Assembly (NCBI RefSeq): GCF_001544135.1
Contig: NZ_BCPV01000002.1
Span: 62,001 to 126,000, forward strand
Reading direction: 5' to 3'
DNA: 64,000 nucleotides
Source: Geobacillus zalihae NBRC 101842
Lineage (GTDB): Bacteria; Bacillota; Bacilli; Bacillales; Anoxybacillaceae
Shown piece after piece: positions 1-7,790 of the stretch. Made by a program: the position numbers and the translations under genes. Numbering within the stretch: the first letter of the stretch is position 1; each line of letters starts with the position of its first letter. The notes below the pieces were generated by a model. That model did not search any database. It was not told the origin of the DNA and saw nothing but the letters and a program-made list of their open reading frames with translations.

Positions 1-1128
1 AGGGAAATAGCGGTCATCCCACTCTTTTTTGATTCTCTTCCATAAGAGGGGATCGGCGCGATGCACCGCCTCGCCAAAACCAAAAACATCGGTTTTTTCA
101 TGCTGGGCCGTTTCAATCGCCTGTTTCACTTCCCGTTCAATATCCCGGCCAATCGCCTTTTCCAATTGAAACAATAACCGGTAATCAGCCAAATTGATCG
201 GGACGTACGTCTCACTGATATCCCCTTCTGTTTGAATGTGAACCAAAATCGAAGGCTGGCCGTTTTTCAATTTCACTTTTAACCCCGTTTTCACTCCCAT
301 CGTTCGATAAGCAATCGCTTCTTTTTTTCCTTTCCAGGGGATCGTAATATTCGTTTGTTTGATTCGATCCAACACCCAAAGCACGCCTCGTTCCGTTGAG
401 CCGTTCACCCAGCGAACAAGACGGTCTTTTTTAAATAACGCCAGTCCATCCAAGCTGATGCGAGCATCTGGCACAGAGGATTGAACGTTTGTTTGCCGTT
501 TGCCCTGCTGTGGGTTTCCTTCAATGACAACACCCGTCACGACTGTATTTCTTCCTGAAGATGTCAAACCACGAATCGCCCACCAGACATCAGTGTTGAT
601 TGTCTGCCCCCAGGACATCTCGGAAAACTCCAACGTCTTAATAATTTGATTGGCGGAAATTTTGTCAATCGGTGTTAATACGCTTAACACCTCTTTCGCT
701 GAGTGGCCATGAGCAATAACCAGCCGCGCTGTCGTCCGAAACTGGTGGCTCCGTTCCATCGCATCGAATACGCCATTCAACCCTTGGCGCGCCACTTCCT
801 CGCTGATGACCACCAAGTTGGTATGAGCGTAATACAGGATGCGCGACAGCTTTTTCGAGGCTTTCCGGCTTGCCTCGACCAACGTGTCTCCGGTCGACGT
901 ATAAATGGAGACGGGCACGCCGCCCGCTCCGCCTCCTCGTTGGAGCGCCCCCGCAACGTTGCCCGGGTTGACGACTTGAAACGAGGCCAAATATCTGCCG
1001 TCTTTTGTTTTATCGAGGCCGACGGCAATGACAACGGCCAAATCGGTTAACTCTTTTTTACTCCAACAGCCAGCCAGCAGCACCGCACAAACAAAAAAGG
1101 ACACAAACATGGCGATAGGTCGTTTCAT
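1..1128 (-). CDS. Ger(x)C-type spore germination lipoprotein (C-terminus beyond window)
   Basis: C subunit of a gerA-family nutrient germinant receptor, a lipoprotein on the outer face of the spore inner membrane. The first residues form a signal peptide ending in a lipobox (LLAGC, lipidated Cys 21), followed by CW and a conserved DLAVVIAVGLDK-like strand typical of Ger(x)C proteins. About 376 codons lie in the window and the family is usually 370-410 aa, so only a short tail is missing. The start is the ATG at 1128, which overlaps the TGA of the upstream A subunit in an ATGA. The B subunit is not between A and C, so the order A-C, as in B. subtilis gerK and yfkQRT, is likely, with B outside the window. 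Confidence 0.85.
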   Translation of the reverse strand, partial: MKRPIAMFVSFFVCAVLLAGCWSKKELTDLAVVIAVGLDKTKDGRYLASFQVVNPGNVAGALQRGGGAGGVPVSIYTSTGDTLVEASRKASKKLSRILYYAHTNLVVISEEVARQGLNGVFDAMERSHQFRTTARLVIAHGHSAKEVLSVLTPIDKISANQIIKTLEFSEMSWGQTINTDVWWAIRGLTSSGRNTVVTGVVIEGNPQQGKRQTNVQSSVPDARISLDGLALFKKDRLVRWVNGSTERGVLWVLDRIKQTNITIPWKGKKEAIAYRTMGVKTGLKVKLKNGQPSILVHIQTEGDISETYVPINLADYRLLFQLEKAIGRDIEREVKQAIETAQHEKTDVFGFGEAVHRADPLLWKRIKKEWDDRYFP

Positions 1129-2750
1129 GATCCATCCTCCTTTTCCCGGCGTGTTGGTGCCGGAGGCTGCGGTTTCTGATCCCCCGATTGGCGAATGATA
1201 TTTTTCTGGTTAATCAGGCGCGGCCGCTCGCGGTACATCCATGTCGGAATCCGAAACAGGGTATCGCCTACATTGGTTGAAATAAATGGAGCAAGCGGCG
1301 ACATGTATGGCATGCCAAACGAGCGCAAGCTGCATAAATGGAGAATCATGACCAGCAGACCCATTATAATGCCATAAAACCCGAACATCGCCGCTAAAAA
1401 CATCAACCCAAAGCGGATGAGGCGGGCTGAGATGGCGATGGCAAACGACGGCGTTGCAAAGCTGGCAATCGCGGTGAGCGAGACAACGATGACCATGGCC
1501 GATGAAACGAAGCCGGCATTGATCGCCACCTCACCGATGACAAGCGCCCCGACAATCGACACCGCTTGCCCGACTGCACGCGGCAGCCGAATCCCCGCTT
1601 CGCGCAAAATCTCAAATGTCACTTCCATGATCAATGCCTCGACAAAAGCGGGAAACGGCACAGCCTCACGCTGGGCGGCAATGGCGATGACGAGCTGGGT
1701 CGGAATCATTTCTTGATGAAACGTCGTCGCAGCAATATAAATAGAGGGCGCGACGAGCGAGAGAAAAAAAATCAACACGCGTAAAAAACGAAGAGCGGTC
1801 GCAATATCAAAACGGGCATAATAATCCTCCACCGCTTGAAAAAATTGGATAAACAAAGCCGGCACAATCAGGATAAACGGCGTCCCCTGAATCAAAATCG
1901 CAATCCGCCCCTCCAGCAAATTCGCCGCCACCACATCGGGACGCTCGGTATGATAGATCGTCGGAAACGTCGTAAACGTTTGATCTTCGATTAATTGTTC
2001 AATATAACCGGACTCAAGCACGCTGTCCGTATCAATGCGGCGCAGGCGCGCTCTCACTTCCTCGATAACCTCGTCATTGGCAATGCCTTTGATGTACATG
2101 ATCGCGACATCCGTTTGCGTCACGGTGCCGATTTGCATCGTTTCCAGCCAAAGATTGGGATTTTTAATGCGGCGGCGGATCATCGCGGTGTTCGCGCGCA
2201 ACGACTCCGTAAATCCCTCGCGCGGCCCGCGGACGGCGATTTGCGTTTGCGGCTCCTCGATTGCACGATATTGGCCGCCTTTCGTGCTGGCGCTGACAGC
2301 GGACGGCACCCCGTCCAACAAGATGATGGTCTCTCCGGAAAACAGCTCCAAAAACAGGTGTTCCCAATCGACGACATGCTTCACACCGCCCACCGCGGCC
2401 AACTTTTGTTCGATCCACGGAAACCATTCTTTTTCTGTTAATGACAGTGGAAATGACGCCTCCAGCAACGGCGTCAGCAAAAACTCGTACACATGTTTTT
2501 CGTCAACAAGGCCATCCACAAAGACGATGGCTGCTTTGATTTGCCTCTCTTGGCCCAGCGAAAACCGACGGATGACGACATCGCTGCTTTGTCCAGTCGT
2601 TTGGCGGATGATGTCAAGGTTGACGGCTAATTCAGCTGACATCGGCTCTTGCGGGACGTCCGCCGCCTCGCCGCTATGGTCCGGTCCTTCTTGTTTCACC
2701 CCGTCATTGATCTGCTTTTTTTGTCGGCCCATTCCCCATTGAAACAGCAT
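1125..2750 (-). CDS. GerA-type spore germination receptor subunit A
   Basis: A subunit of a nutrient germinant receptor, an integral membrane protein of the spore inner membrane. A soluble N-terminal half (about 300 residues) contains the family blocks EVRARLRRIDTDSVLESGYI and FPTIYHTERPDVVAANLLEGR; a hydrophobic half with about five membrane segments ends in LRSFGMPYMSPLAP. The frame opens at a GTG at 2765, but that codon sits inside the ribosome binding site, so the ATG at 2750 (GAGGAGG six bases upstream) is preferred, giving 541 aa. It is translationally coupled to the lipoprotein gene downstream. It is transcribed away from the D-like gene at 2876. Confidence 0.88.
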   Translation of the reverse strand: MLFQWGMGRQKKQINDGVKQEGPDHSGEAADVPQEPMSAELAVNLDIIRQTTGQSSDVVIRRFSLGQERQIKAAIVFVDGLVDEKHVYEFLLTPLLEASFPLSLTEKEWFPWIEQKLAAVGGVKHVVDWEHLFLELFSGETIILLDGVPSAVSASTKGGQYRAIEEPQTQIAVRGPREGFTESLRANTAMIRRRIKNPNLWLETMQIGTVTQTDVAIMYIKGIANDEVIEEVRARLRRIDTDSVLESGYIEQLIEDQTFTTFPTIYHTERPDVVAANLLEGRIAILIQGTPFILIVPALFIQFFQAVEDYYARFDIATALRFLRVLIFFLSLVAPSIYIAATTFHQEMIPTQLVIAIAAQREAVPFPAFVEALIMEVTFEILREAGIRLPRAVGQAVSIVGALVIGEVAINAGFVSSAMVIVVSLTAIASFATPSFAIAISARLIRFGLMFLAAMFGFYGIIMGLLVMILHLCSLRSFGMPYMSPLAPFISTNVGDTLFRIPTWMYRERPRLINQKNIIRQSGDQKPQPPAPTRREKEDGS

Positions 2751-2785
2751 GTTTTTCCTCCTCACTCCGCTTCCTTTTTATCCCT

Positions 2786-2815
2786 CATTATGGACACGAA
2801 ATCGGGAGGACATAC
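2786..2815 (-). promoter_or_regulatory. Candidate sigma-G promoter for the minus-strand receptor operon
   Basis: On the minus strand GTATG and CATAATG are separated by 18 bases and lie about 40 bases before the start at 2750. This resembles the forespore sigma-G consensus (-35 GNATR, -10 CATANTA), which drives gerA-family operons in B. subtilis. It is a pattern match only. Confidence 0.35.
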
Positions 2816-2875
2816 GCCCGTGCATCAGTTTTGAATCAATAGCAAAAACTAAAGAAAAACAGCAGGTGGAACACC

Positions 2876-3103
2876 ATGAAACTAATTGTTGTTTGGCTGA
2901 TGTTTGCCTTGCTCGCCATAGGAACGATGGTAAGCATGGATCAGTTGATGGGGATGACCTTGCATCAATCGTTGCATATCGTGCTGAACCCATTTCGAGT
3001 AATGAAGGCACCAGAACTGTTTATTTTCTCATTGTTCGTCCTTTCACTATTGCTCGATCTGTTGAACGTTTGGATGTGGAAACGAAAAAACAAAACGTCT
3101 TGA
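2876..3103 (+). CDS. Small two-helix membrane protein, candidate germinant receptor D subunit
   Basis: A 75-aa protein with two hydrophobic helices (residues about 3-22 and 47-67) and a basic tail (KRKNKT). AGGTGG lies eight bases before the ATG. Small two-helix D proteins encoded within or beside gerA-type operons modulate the associated receptor in B. subtilis and B. megaterium. Size, topology and position next to a receptor operon fit that group. Here the gene is divergent from the operon rather than inside it, and no sequence signature proves the assignment. Confidence 0.6.
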   Translation: MKLIVVWLMFALLAIGTMVSMDQLMGMTLHQSLHIVLNPFRVMKAPELFIFSLFVLSLLLDLLNVWMWKRKNKTS

Positions 3104-3127
3104 CCAACAGCCGGGGGCAAAAAGAGG

Positions 3128-3160
3128 AAGGTGCCCCAAAAGCAACGGGACACCTTTTCT
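3128..3160. terminator. Bidirectional terminator
   Basis: AAGGTG and CACCTT arms, extended by CCC/GGG after one mismatch, close a nine-base loop. T-rich tracts lie on both sides. It separates the small plus-strand gene from the convergent ABC permease gene. Confidence 0.7.
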
Positions 3161-3172
3161 CTTCATCGGGCG

Positions 3173-4879
3173 TTACCTTTTCTGTATTTGCTCCCAATGA
3201 TGCTGTTGTTGCAACCACTCGCGAACATGGGTGCTGTGTGAAGATAAGGGAACGGTAAACGAATCGCCGTCGCTTTGCAGCAATTCAATATCCCCCTGCC
3301 ATGTGCTCCCCCCGCGGATGATGTCCTCCACCGGCTCATTCCACAAATCTTGTTTGAGCGCCTGGACAAACGACTCGATCTCCTTCGGATCGGCCAGCAC
3401 GACCACCGGACGCCCCGTTTCGACATTGCGGATCGTCACTTGGCGGATCGGAGAATAGCTCGGGCGAAGGAGCAAATAATATTGCTGCTTATATTCGTTT
3501 GAACCCATGATGCGCTGAAAATACAGCATGTACGGTTCAATCGGCACTTCGTAGCGGCGGAGGAGACGCGTGCCGTCTTTGAGCACATACCCGATCACAA
3601 TCGGCCGGACGTTGCCAAAACGTGACGGGAGCGGCTGATCGTGCACAAGCTGCGCATGAAGCGCCCTGACAGCTTTGATGTTGTCCTTCGTGCGCAAAAA
3701 CTGATCGAATGCTTCAAACTCTCTTTCCATCAAGTTAGGATTTTGCCAATTCATCACCGACTGGCCGAAATAGACTTTCTCAATATCGGACAAATTCGGA
3801 ACGTGTCTCACATATCCAACCGGATCAAGGCGCACAGTCAAAAATAAGACCGACATCACAGCGGCAAAGGCGATATACCCTTTCCATTTATGAAAAACAC
3901 GCCATGTTTTCATCACGACCATTTGCGCAACGGCATACCCGATAAGCGAAAACGCAACATACCCAAAGATGATCCATCCCCACTGCCGTTGGACTTGTCC
4001 AAAGTAGAACCCGCCGGTCAAGCACATGCAAAACGCCACTCCATACACAAACAGTGGGCGAAGCACTGAAAAGGCGAGCGCCTGTCCGGCCGCTTCCGTC
4101 GGCCGCCGCTCGTACAACCAAATGGACACCCCGAAAAACAGAAGCGACAACAGCAGCAACAGTCCGGCTTCCCCCGCGCTCATCGCCTGATCCGTCAGCA
4201 TCTTGTAACGAATCGGCAGCGCCCAATCCATCAGATTTCCCGATAAATAGTACCCATCGGGGAATCCATACAACCATAACGGCAAATTGCTAAACAGCAG
4301 CACCATGATGCCTGTCGGAAAAAAGAGAGCAATATTCGTTAACACAATATGAACGATCGATTGGCCGACGAGCACGCCGACCATGACACCTAGCGCAAAA
4401 ATCATCGTCTCTACGACAAGCGTCTCGCCAAGCCATCGTCCCACATCCCCCGCTCCAATCGGCCACGGGAGATCAAGTCCGTACAGACATCCGATCGCAA
4501 CCAAGGCGGTCAACACGAGCGGAACCGCCAAAAAGAGCCATCCAATAAGCATCTGCCCGGCAAGCAGTTCGGTGCGGCGGATGGGCAAGCTATGGATGAA
4601 ATCAGCCGACCGTTTCTCATGCATATAGCGAACCACGCCGGCCGCCGCCAAAATCGGAACGAGCCAAGCGCACAGCGCTTCCATTCCATTGGCTATATCA
4701 TACACACTGTACCATTGCGGAATATTGCCGACCTTTGGGTCATATTGAGAATACGCGAGCGCCATCGGCAGCACAATCGCCGCCAGCCATAGCAGCCAGT
4801 GAATGATGGCAATCCAGCCGATTTGACGAAGATTTTGCCCCCACATGGCGCGGTTAGCCGACCACTGTTTCACGGACAT
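3173..4879 (-). CDS. ABC transporter permease, YtrC/YtrD-like
   Basis: Membrane subunit of an ABC-2 type exporter, partner of the ATPase encoded just upstream. The N-terminal half has about six helices with the Bacillus motif EKRSADFIHSLPIRRTELLAGQ after the second helix; another group of helices and a soluble C-terminal region of about 170 residues follow. The frame opens at 4939, but the ATG at 4879 has a G-rich site eight bases upstream, giving 568 aa and a 26-base overlap with the ATPase gene. With the GntR regulator it forms a three-gene operon like the B. subtilis ytr system, which responds to cell-wall antibiotics. The substrate is unknown. Confidence 0.8.
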   Translation of the reverse strand: MSVKQWSANRAMWGQNLRQIGWIAIIHWLLWLAAIVLPMALAYSQYDPKVGNIPQWYSVYDIANGMEALCAWLVPILAAAGVVRYMHEKRSADFIHSLPIRRTELLAGQMLIGWLFLAVPLVLTALVAIGCLYGLDLPWPIGAGDVGRWLGETLVVETMIFALGVMVGVLVGQSIVHIVLTNIALFFPTGIMVLLFSNLPLWLYGFPDGYYLSGNLMDWALPIRYKMLTDQAMSAGEAGLLLLLSLLFFGVSIWLYERRPTEAAGQALAFSVLRPLFVYGVAFCMCLTGGFYFGQVQRQWGWIIFGYVAFSLIGYAVAQMVVMKTWRVFHKWKGYIAFAAVMSVLFLTVRLDPVGYVRHVPNLSDIEKVYFGQSVMNWQNPNLMEREFEAFDQFLRTKDNIKAVRALHAQLVHDQPLPSRFGNVRPIVIGYVLKDGTRLLRRYEVPIEPYMLYFQRIMGSNEYKQQYYLLLRPSYSPIRQVTIRNVETGRPVVVLADPKEIESFVQALKQDLWNEPVEDIIRGGSTWQGDIELLQSDGDSFTVPLSSHSTHVREWLQQQHHWEQIQKR

Positions 4880-5753
4880 GAGCATCGCCCCCCATTTCAT
4901 ACATAAAAATTTCTTCAAGCGACAGCGGCAGCACATCAAGGATGAGAGGATGAAATGCGCGGACCGTCTCCTCTATGCGCCGCTTTTCCCCGCGGACAAT
5001 AAGAAGAACGATGCTGCCGCGCTCCTCGCGATGCACGATGTCAAGCCGTTCGGCCAACTCGCTCGGAAACCCGCCGCGAAAGGCGGCTTGCAGCTTATGC
5101 ATCCCCGCGCGCAGCTCGTTTAAATCACGCTCCATCCGTACGGTCCCTTGCGCCATCAATCCGACGATGTCGCATAAATCTTCGAGCTCGCGCAAATTGT
5201 GCGACGAGATGACAACGGTCATTTCCCGTTCTACTACTTCATCGATTAACAGCTGTTTCACATGGCGACGGACGAATACGTCGAGCCCATCAAGCGGCTC
5301 ATCCATAATAAGCACGTCCGGCCGGACGGAAAAAGCAAGCCAAAACGCCGCCTGGCGCTGCATGCCTTTGGAAAACTGCTGAATCTTTTTGTTTGGATCA
5401 AGCGCAAAGACGGACTGCAATTCCAGAAACCGTCCGCGGCTGAACGAAGGGTACAGTTGCTCGTAAAAATCCGCCATTTGGCGAATCGTCGCGTGCGGAA
5501 AAAAGTAAACAAAGTCCGGCAAAAACAAAAGGCGTTGCTTGATGCGGACATTTTCCCACACATCCTCCCCGTCCACTGCAATCGTTCCGCGATCTTGGCG
5601 GAGAATGCCGGCCATCATCTTGAGCAGCGTCGTTTTTCCGGCGCCGTTCGGGCCGAGCAGCCCGTAAATCGCTCCTTTTGGCACCATCATGTTCGCGCCC
5701 TTGACGGCCGCAAACCGATCAAACGTTTTCGTCACGTCCACAAGTTGAATCAC
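4854..5753 (-). CDS. ABC transporter ATP-binding protein, YtrB-like
   Basis: Cytoplasmic ATPase of the exporter. Walker A GPNGAGKT is at residues 34-41, a degenerate signature FSKGMQRQ follows, then Walker B VLIMDEPLDGLD and a switch His in ISSHNL; the last 90 residues are an extra domain. The start is a GTG at 5753 overlapping the TGA of the GntR gene (GTGA), behind GGGGGAGG. The ATG at 5795 would add 14 atypical basic residues and lies well inside the upstream gene. Length 299 aa is normal. Confidence 0.88.
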   Translation of the reverse strand: MIQLVDVTKTFDRFAAVKGANMMVPKGAIYGLLGPNGAGKTTLLKMMAGILRQDRGTIAVDGEDVWENVRIKQRLLFLPDFVYFFPHATIRQMADFYEQLYPSFSRGRFLELQSVFALDPNKKIQQFSKGMQRQAAFWLAFSVRPDVLIMDEPLDGLDVFVRRHVKQLLIDEVVEREMTVVISSHNLRELEDLCDIVGLMAQGTVRMERDLNELRAGMHKLQAAFRGGFPSELAERLDIVHREERGSIVLLIVRGEKRRIEETVRAFHPLILDVLPLSLEEIFMYEMGGDAHVRETVVG

Positions 5754-6127
5754 GATCCTCCCCCTCTTTCTTCCCCTTCTCGAATCCATTGCCATAACTG
5801 CTCATTCGTCACCCCTAAAAACCGCGCTTCCTTGACAAGGCGGACAAACTGCTCACGGACCGCGGCGACCGCCTCGATGTTTGGTTCTTTTGAACGCGGG
5901 GCGACGAAACTGCCTTTCCCTGGAATCGAATAAATCCAGCCGTCGCGCTCCAGTTCGCGGTACGCTTTTTGAATCGTATTTGGGTTGATCATCAGCTGTT
6001 TCGCCATCGTCCTGACCGATGGCAGCTGATCGTGCGGCTGCCATAGTTCGCGAACGATCATTTCTTTCATTTTGTCAATCAGCTGCTCGTAAATCGGCTG
6101 GCGGCTTCGCAAATCGAGCTCAAACAT
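5750..6127 (-). CDS. GntR-family regulator, YtrA subfamily
   Basis: A 125-aa repressor with an N-terminal winged helix (QPIYEQLIDKMKEMIVRELW, then LPSVRTMAKQLMINPNTIQKAYRELERDGW) and a short helical tail instead of a ligand domain, which defines the YtrA subfamily. The ATG at 6127 follows AGGAGGGG; longer versions of the frame would start upstream of the operator. It is first in the operon with the ATPase and permease. A perfect palindrome just upstream is the likely autoregulatory site. Confidence 0.9.
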   Translation of the reverse strand: MFELDLRSRQPIYEQLIDKMKEMIVRELWQPHDQLPSVRTMAKQLMINPNTIQKAYRELERDGWIYSIPGKGSFVAPRSKEPNIEAVAAVREQFVRLVKEARFLGVTNEQLWQWIREGEERGGGS

Positions 6128-6155
6128 CTCCCCTCCTCCTCTCATTGTCACAACC

Positions 6156-6174
6156 GTACTATAACCAATAGTAC
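6156..6174 (-). promoter_or_regulatory. GntR/YtrA-type operator palindrome
   Basis: GTACTAT, five bases, ATAGTAC: a perfect 19-bp inverted repeat 29 bases before the regulator start. Its minus strand contains TATAGT, a possible -10 element, so a bound repressor would block the promoter. Confidence 0.65.
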
Positions 6175-6213
6175 ACATAAAACAGAAGAAAGGCAAGAAT
6201 TTTTTCCAAAATA

Positions 6214-6243
6214 AAGAAAGAATCCATTCCCGGATTCTTTCTT
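6214..6243 (-). terminator. Terminator of the YetF-like gene
   Basis: A perfect 12-bp stem (AAGAAAGAATCC with GGATTCTTTCTT) around a six-base loop, followed on the minus strand by a T-rich run. It begins five bases after the stop at 6248. Confidence 0.8.
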
Positions 6244-6247
6244 CATC

Positions 6248-6526
6248 TCATTCCGGCGCCGTTTGCCGCCGCGTTGACCGTTGCCGCTCGGCGGGCTGAT
6301 ACGTCTGAACAAACAGCCCATCTCCTTCGAGCCACTCGGCGATCAACACGTCTTTTGGCGAGGCAATTCCTTGTTTTTGCAGTTTGGCGGCCAGCCATTG
6401 CTCCGTTTTCCCAAGCTCCGCTAATTCGTCTGCCAACAGCTGGCCATCGCGGATCAGCGTCACCGGGACATACACCGGGTGGGGCGGCAGCTGGAAATCT
6501 TCACGCCGATCGTCAAATGAAGCCAT
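6248..6526 (-). CDS. Free-standing YetF C-terminal-like domain protein
   Basis: A 92-aa soluble protein whose core (PVTLIRDGQLLADELAELGK through ASPKDVLIAEWLEGDGLFV) matches the C-terminal domain of DUF421/YetF membrane proteins as I recall them. The usual three N-terminal helices are absent and no membrane-coding sequence lies upstream. The ATG at 6526 has only a distant G-rich site about 14 bases away. It may be a genuine stand-alone domain or the remains of a longer gene; the dedicated terminator favours a real transcript. Confidence 0.55.
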   Translation of the reverse strand: MASFDDRREDFQLPPHPVYVPVTLIRDGQLLADELAELGKTEQWLAAKLQKQGIASPKDVLIAEWLEGDGLFVQTYQPAERQRSTRRQTAPE

Positions 6527-6695
6527 TTCATGCTGCGCCCCCCTTGCATGCCGTTGATGTTCGCCCTTTCTTCCCTGTATTGTGCCCCCTGCCGCCTGAG
6601 AAGTTTCGCTGTTGGGTTGCCGTTTGCGCGGATAAATTCCCCTAGACTGGAAACACTATCGTTCTAGAGATTGCATGGAAAGAAAGGGATTCATG

Positions 6696-7790
6696 ATGAA
6701 CGGACAGCCGCTTAGCGCTCTGCAACTGTTATTTATGGTCATGCTGTCGGTCGGGCTGATGAATCATGTCATCATCATCCCCTTTATGCTTGAGGCCGCC
6801 CACCGCGATGCGTGGATCGCCGCCTTGGGAGCGTTGGCAGGTTTGCTCGTTTGGCTGCCGCTTCTTTATTTCATCGCCAAGCAGCTGAACGGGGAGCGGC
6901 TGTTTGACTGGCTGAAAAGCCGGTTTTCGAGCGCGGCTGCTTATGCGGTGGCCGGTGTCAGCAGCGCTTTTTTGCTTCTTCATAGTTTTGTCACGTTAAA
7001 CGATACGGTCACGTTCACCACCACCTCTTATTTGACGGCGACGCCGAGATGGGCGCTGATTTTGGTCATCGTGGCCGTTTGTTTTTATAACTCGTACCAA
7101 GGCATCGACTCGATTGCCAACACTTCCATGATCATTTGCCCGTTCGTCATCGTGTTTGGTTTTTTCGTGATGCTCTCGACCACACCGCATAAAGATTATT
7201 CACTGCTCAAACCAATGCTTGAGCACGGCATGGAGCCTGTATGGCGCGCCATGATGTACGCGGGGGCCGGATATGCGGAAGTGATTGTTCTTTTGTTTCT
7301 TTCTCATCGCCTGCCTCGCCCGTTTTCATGGAAGGCGCTTGCCGCGATTGCCTTCTTCACCGCCGGGCTGAGCATCGGGCCGACGATTGGCGCCATCACC
7401 GAGTTTGGCCCCGAGCAGGCGACGCGCCTTCGCTATCCGGCATTTGAGCAATGGCGGATGGTCAGCTTAGGGACGTACATTGAACATGTCGACTTTATGT
7501 CGATCTACCAGTGGATATCAGGCGCCTTTATCCGCATCTCCTTGTCGATGGCGCTCATTGTAGAGCTGTTCCCGATCCGCCATCCGCAAACCCGCCGTTG
7601 GGTGCTCATTGTCCTTTACTTGGCGATCACATTGGCGGCGCTGGCGCCAGGCAGCGATGAACAGTTTTTGCATTTTGTCAAACATGGGGTGCTGCCGACA
7701 TCGCTGCTGTTTAGTCTTGCGCTGTCCGTTGTGTTAAGTGGTTTCACTTTGTTGGCATATCGCAAAAAGAAAAGAGGGGTGGCAGGATGA
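6696..7790 (+). CDS. GerB-type spore germination permease subunit
   Basis: B subunit of the second germinant receptor, a ten-helix protein of the APC superfamily in the spore inner membrane. The opening PLSALQLLFMVMLSVGLMNHV and the central SYQGIDSIANTSMIICPFV are typical of the Spore_permease family. The ATG at 6696 is seven bases after AAAGGG; the ATG at 6693 and the frame opening at 6675 are alternatives. 364 aa is normal. It is first in an operon with the A and C subunits, each overlapping the next by ATGA. Confidence 0.85.
   Translation: MNGQPLSALQLLFMVMLSVGLMNHVIIIPFMLEAAHRDAWIAALGALAGLLVWLPLLYFIAKQLNGERLFDWLKSRFSSAAAYAVAGVSSAFLLLHSFVTLNDTVTFTTTSYLTATPRWALILVIVAVCFYNSYQGIDSIANTSMIICPFVIVFGFFVMLSTTPHKDYSLLKPMLEHGMEPVWRAMMYAGAGYAEVIVLLFLSHRLPRPFSWKALAAIAFFTAGLSIGPTIGAITEFGPEQATRLRYPAFEQWRMVSLGTYIEHVDFMSIYQWISGAFIRISLSMALIVELFPIRHPQTRRWVLIVLYLAITLAALAPGSDEQFLHFVKHGVLPTSLLFSLALSVVLSGFTLLAYRKKKRGVAG

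Noticed and set aside
2749-3258. 169-codon plus-strand frame covering the D-like gene
   Set aside because: It lies in another frame with no ribosome binding site or family sequence; the 75-codon frame at 2876 has a good site and clear membrane helices.
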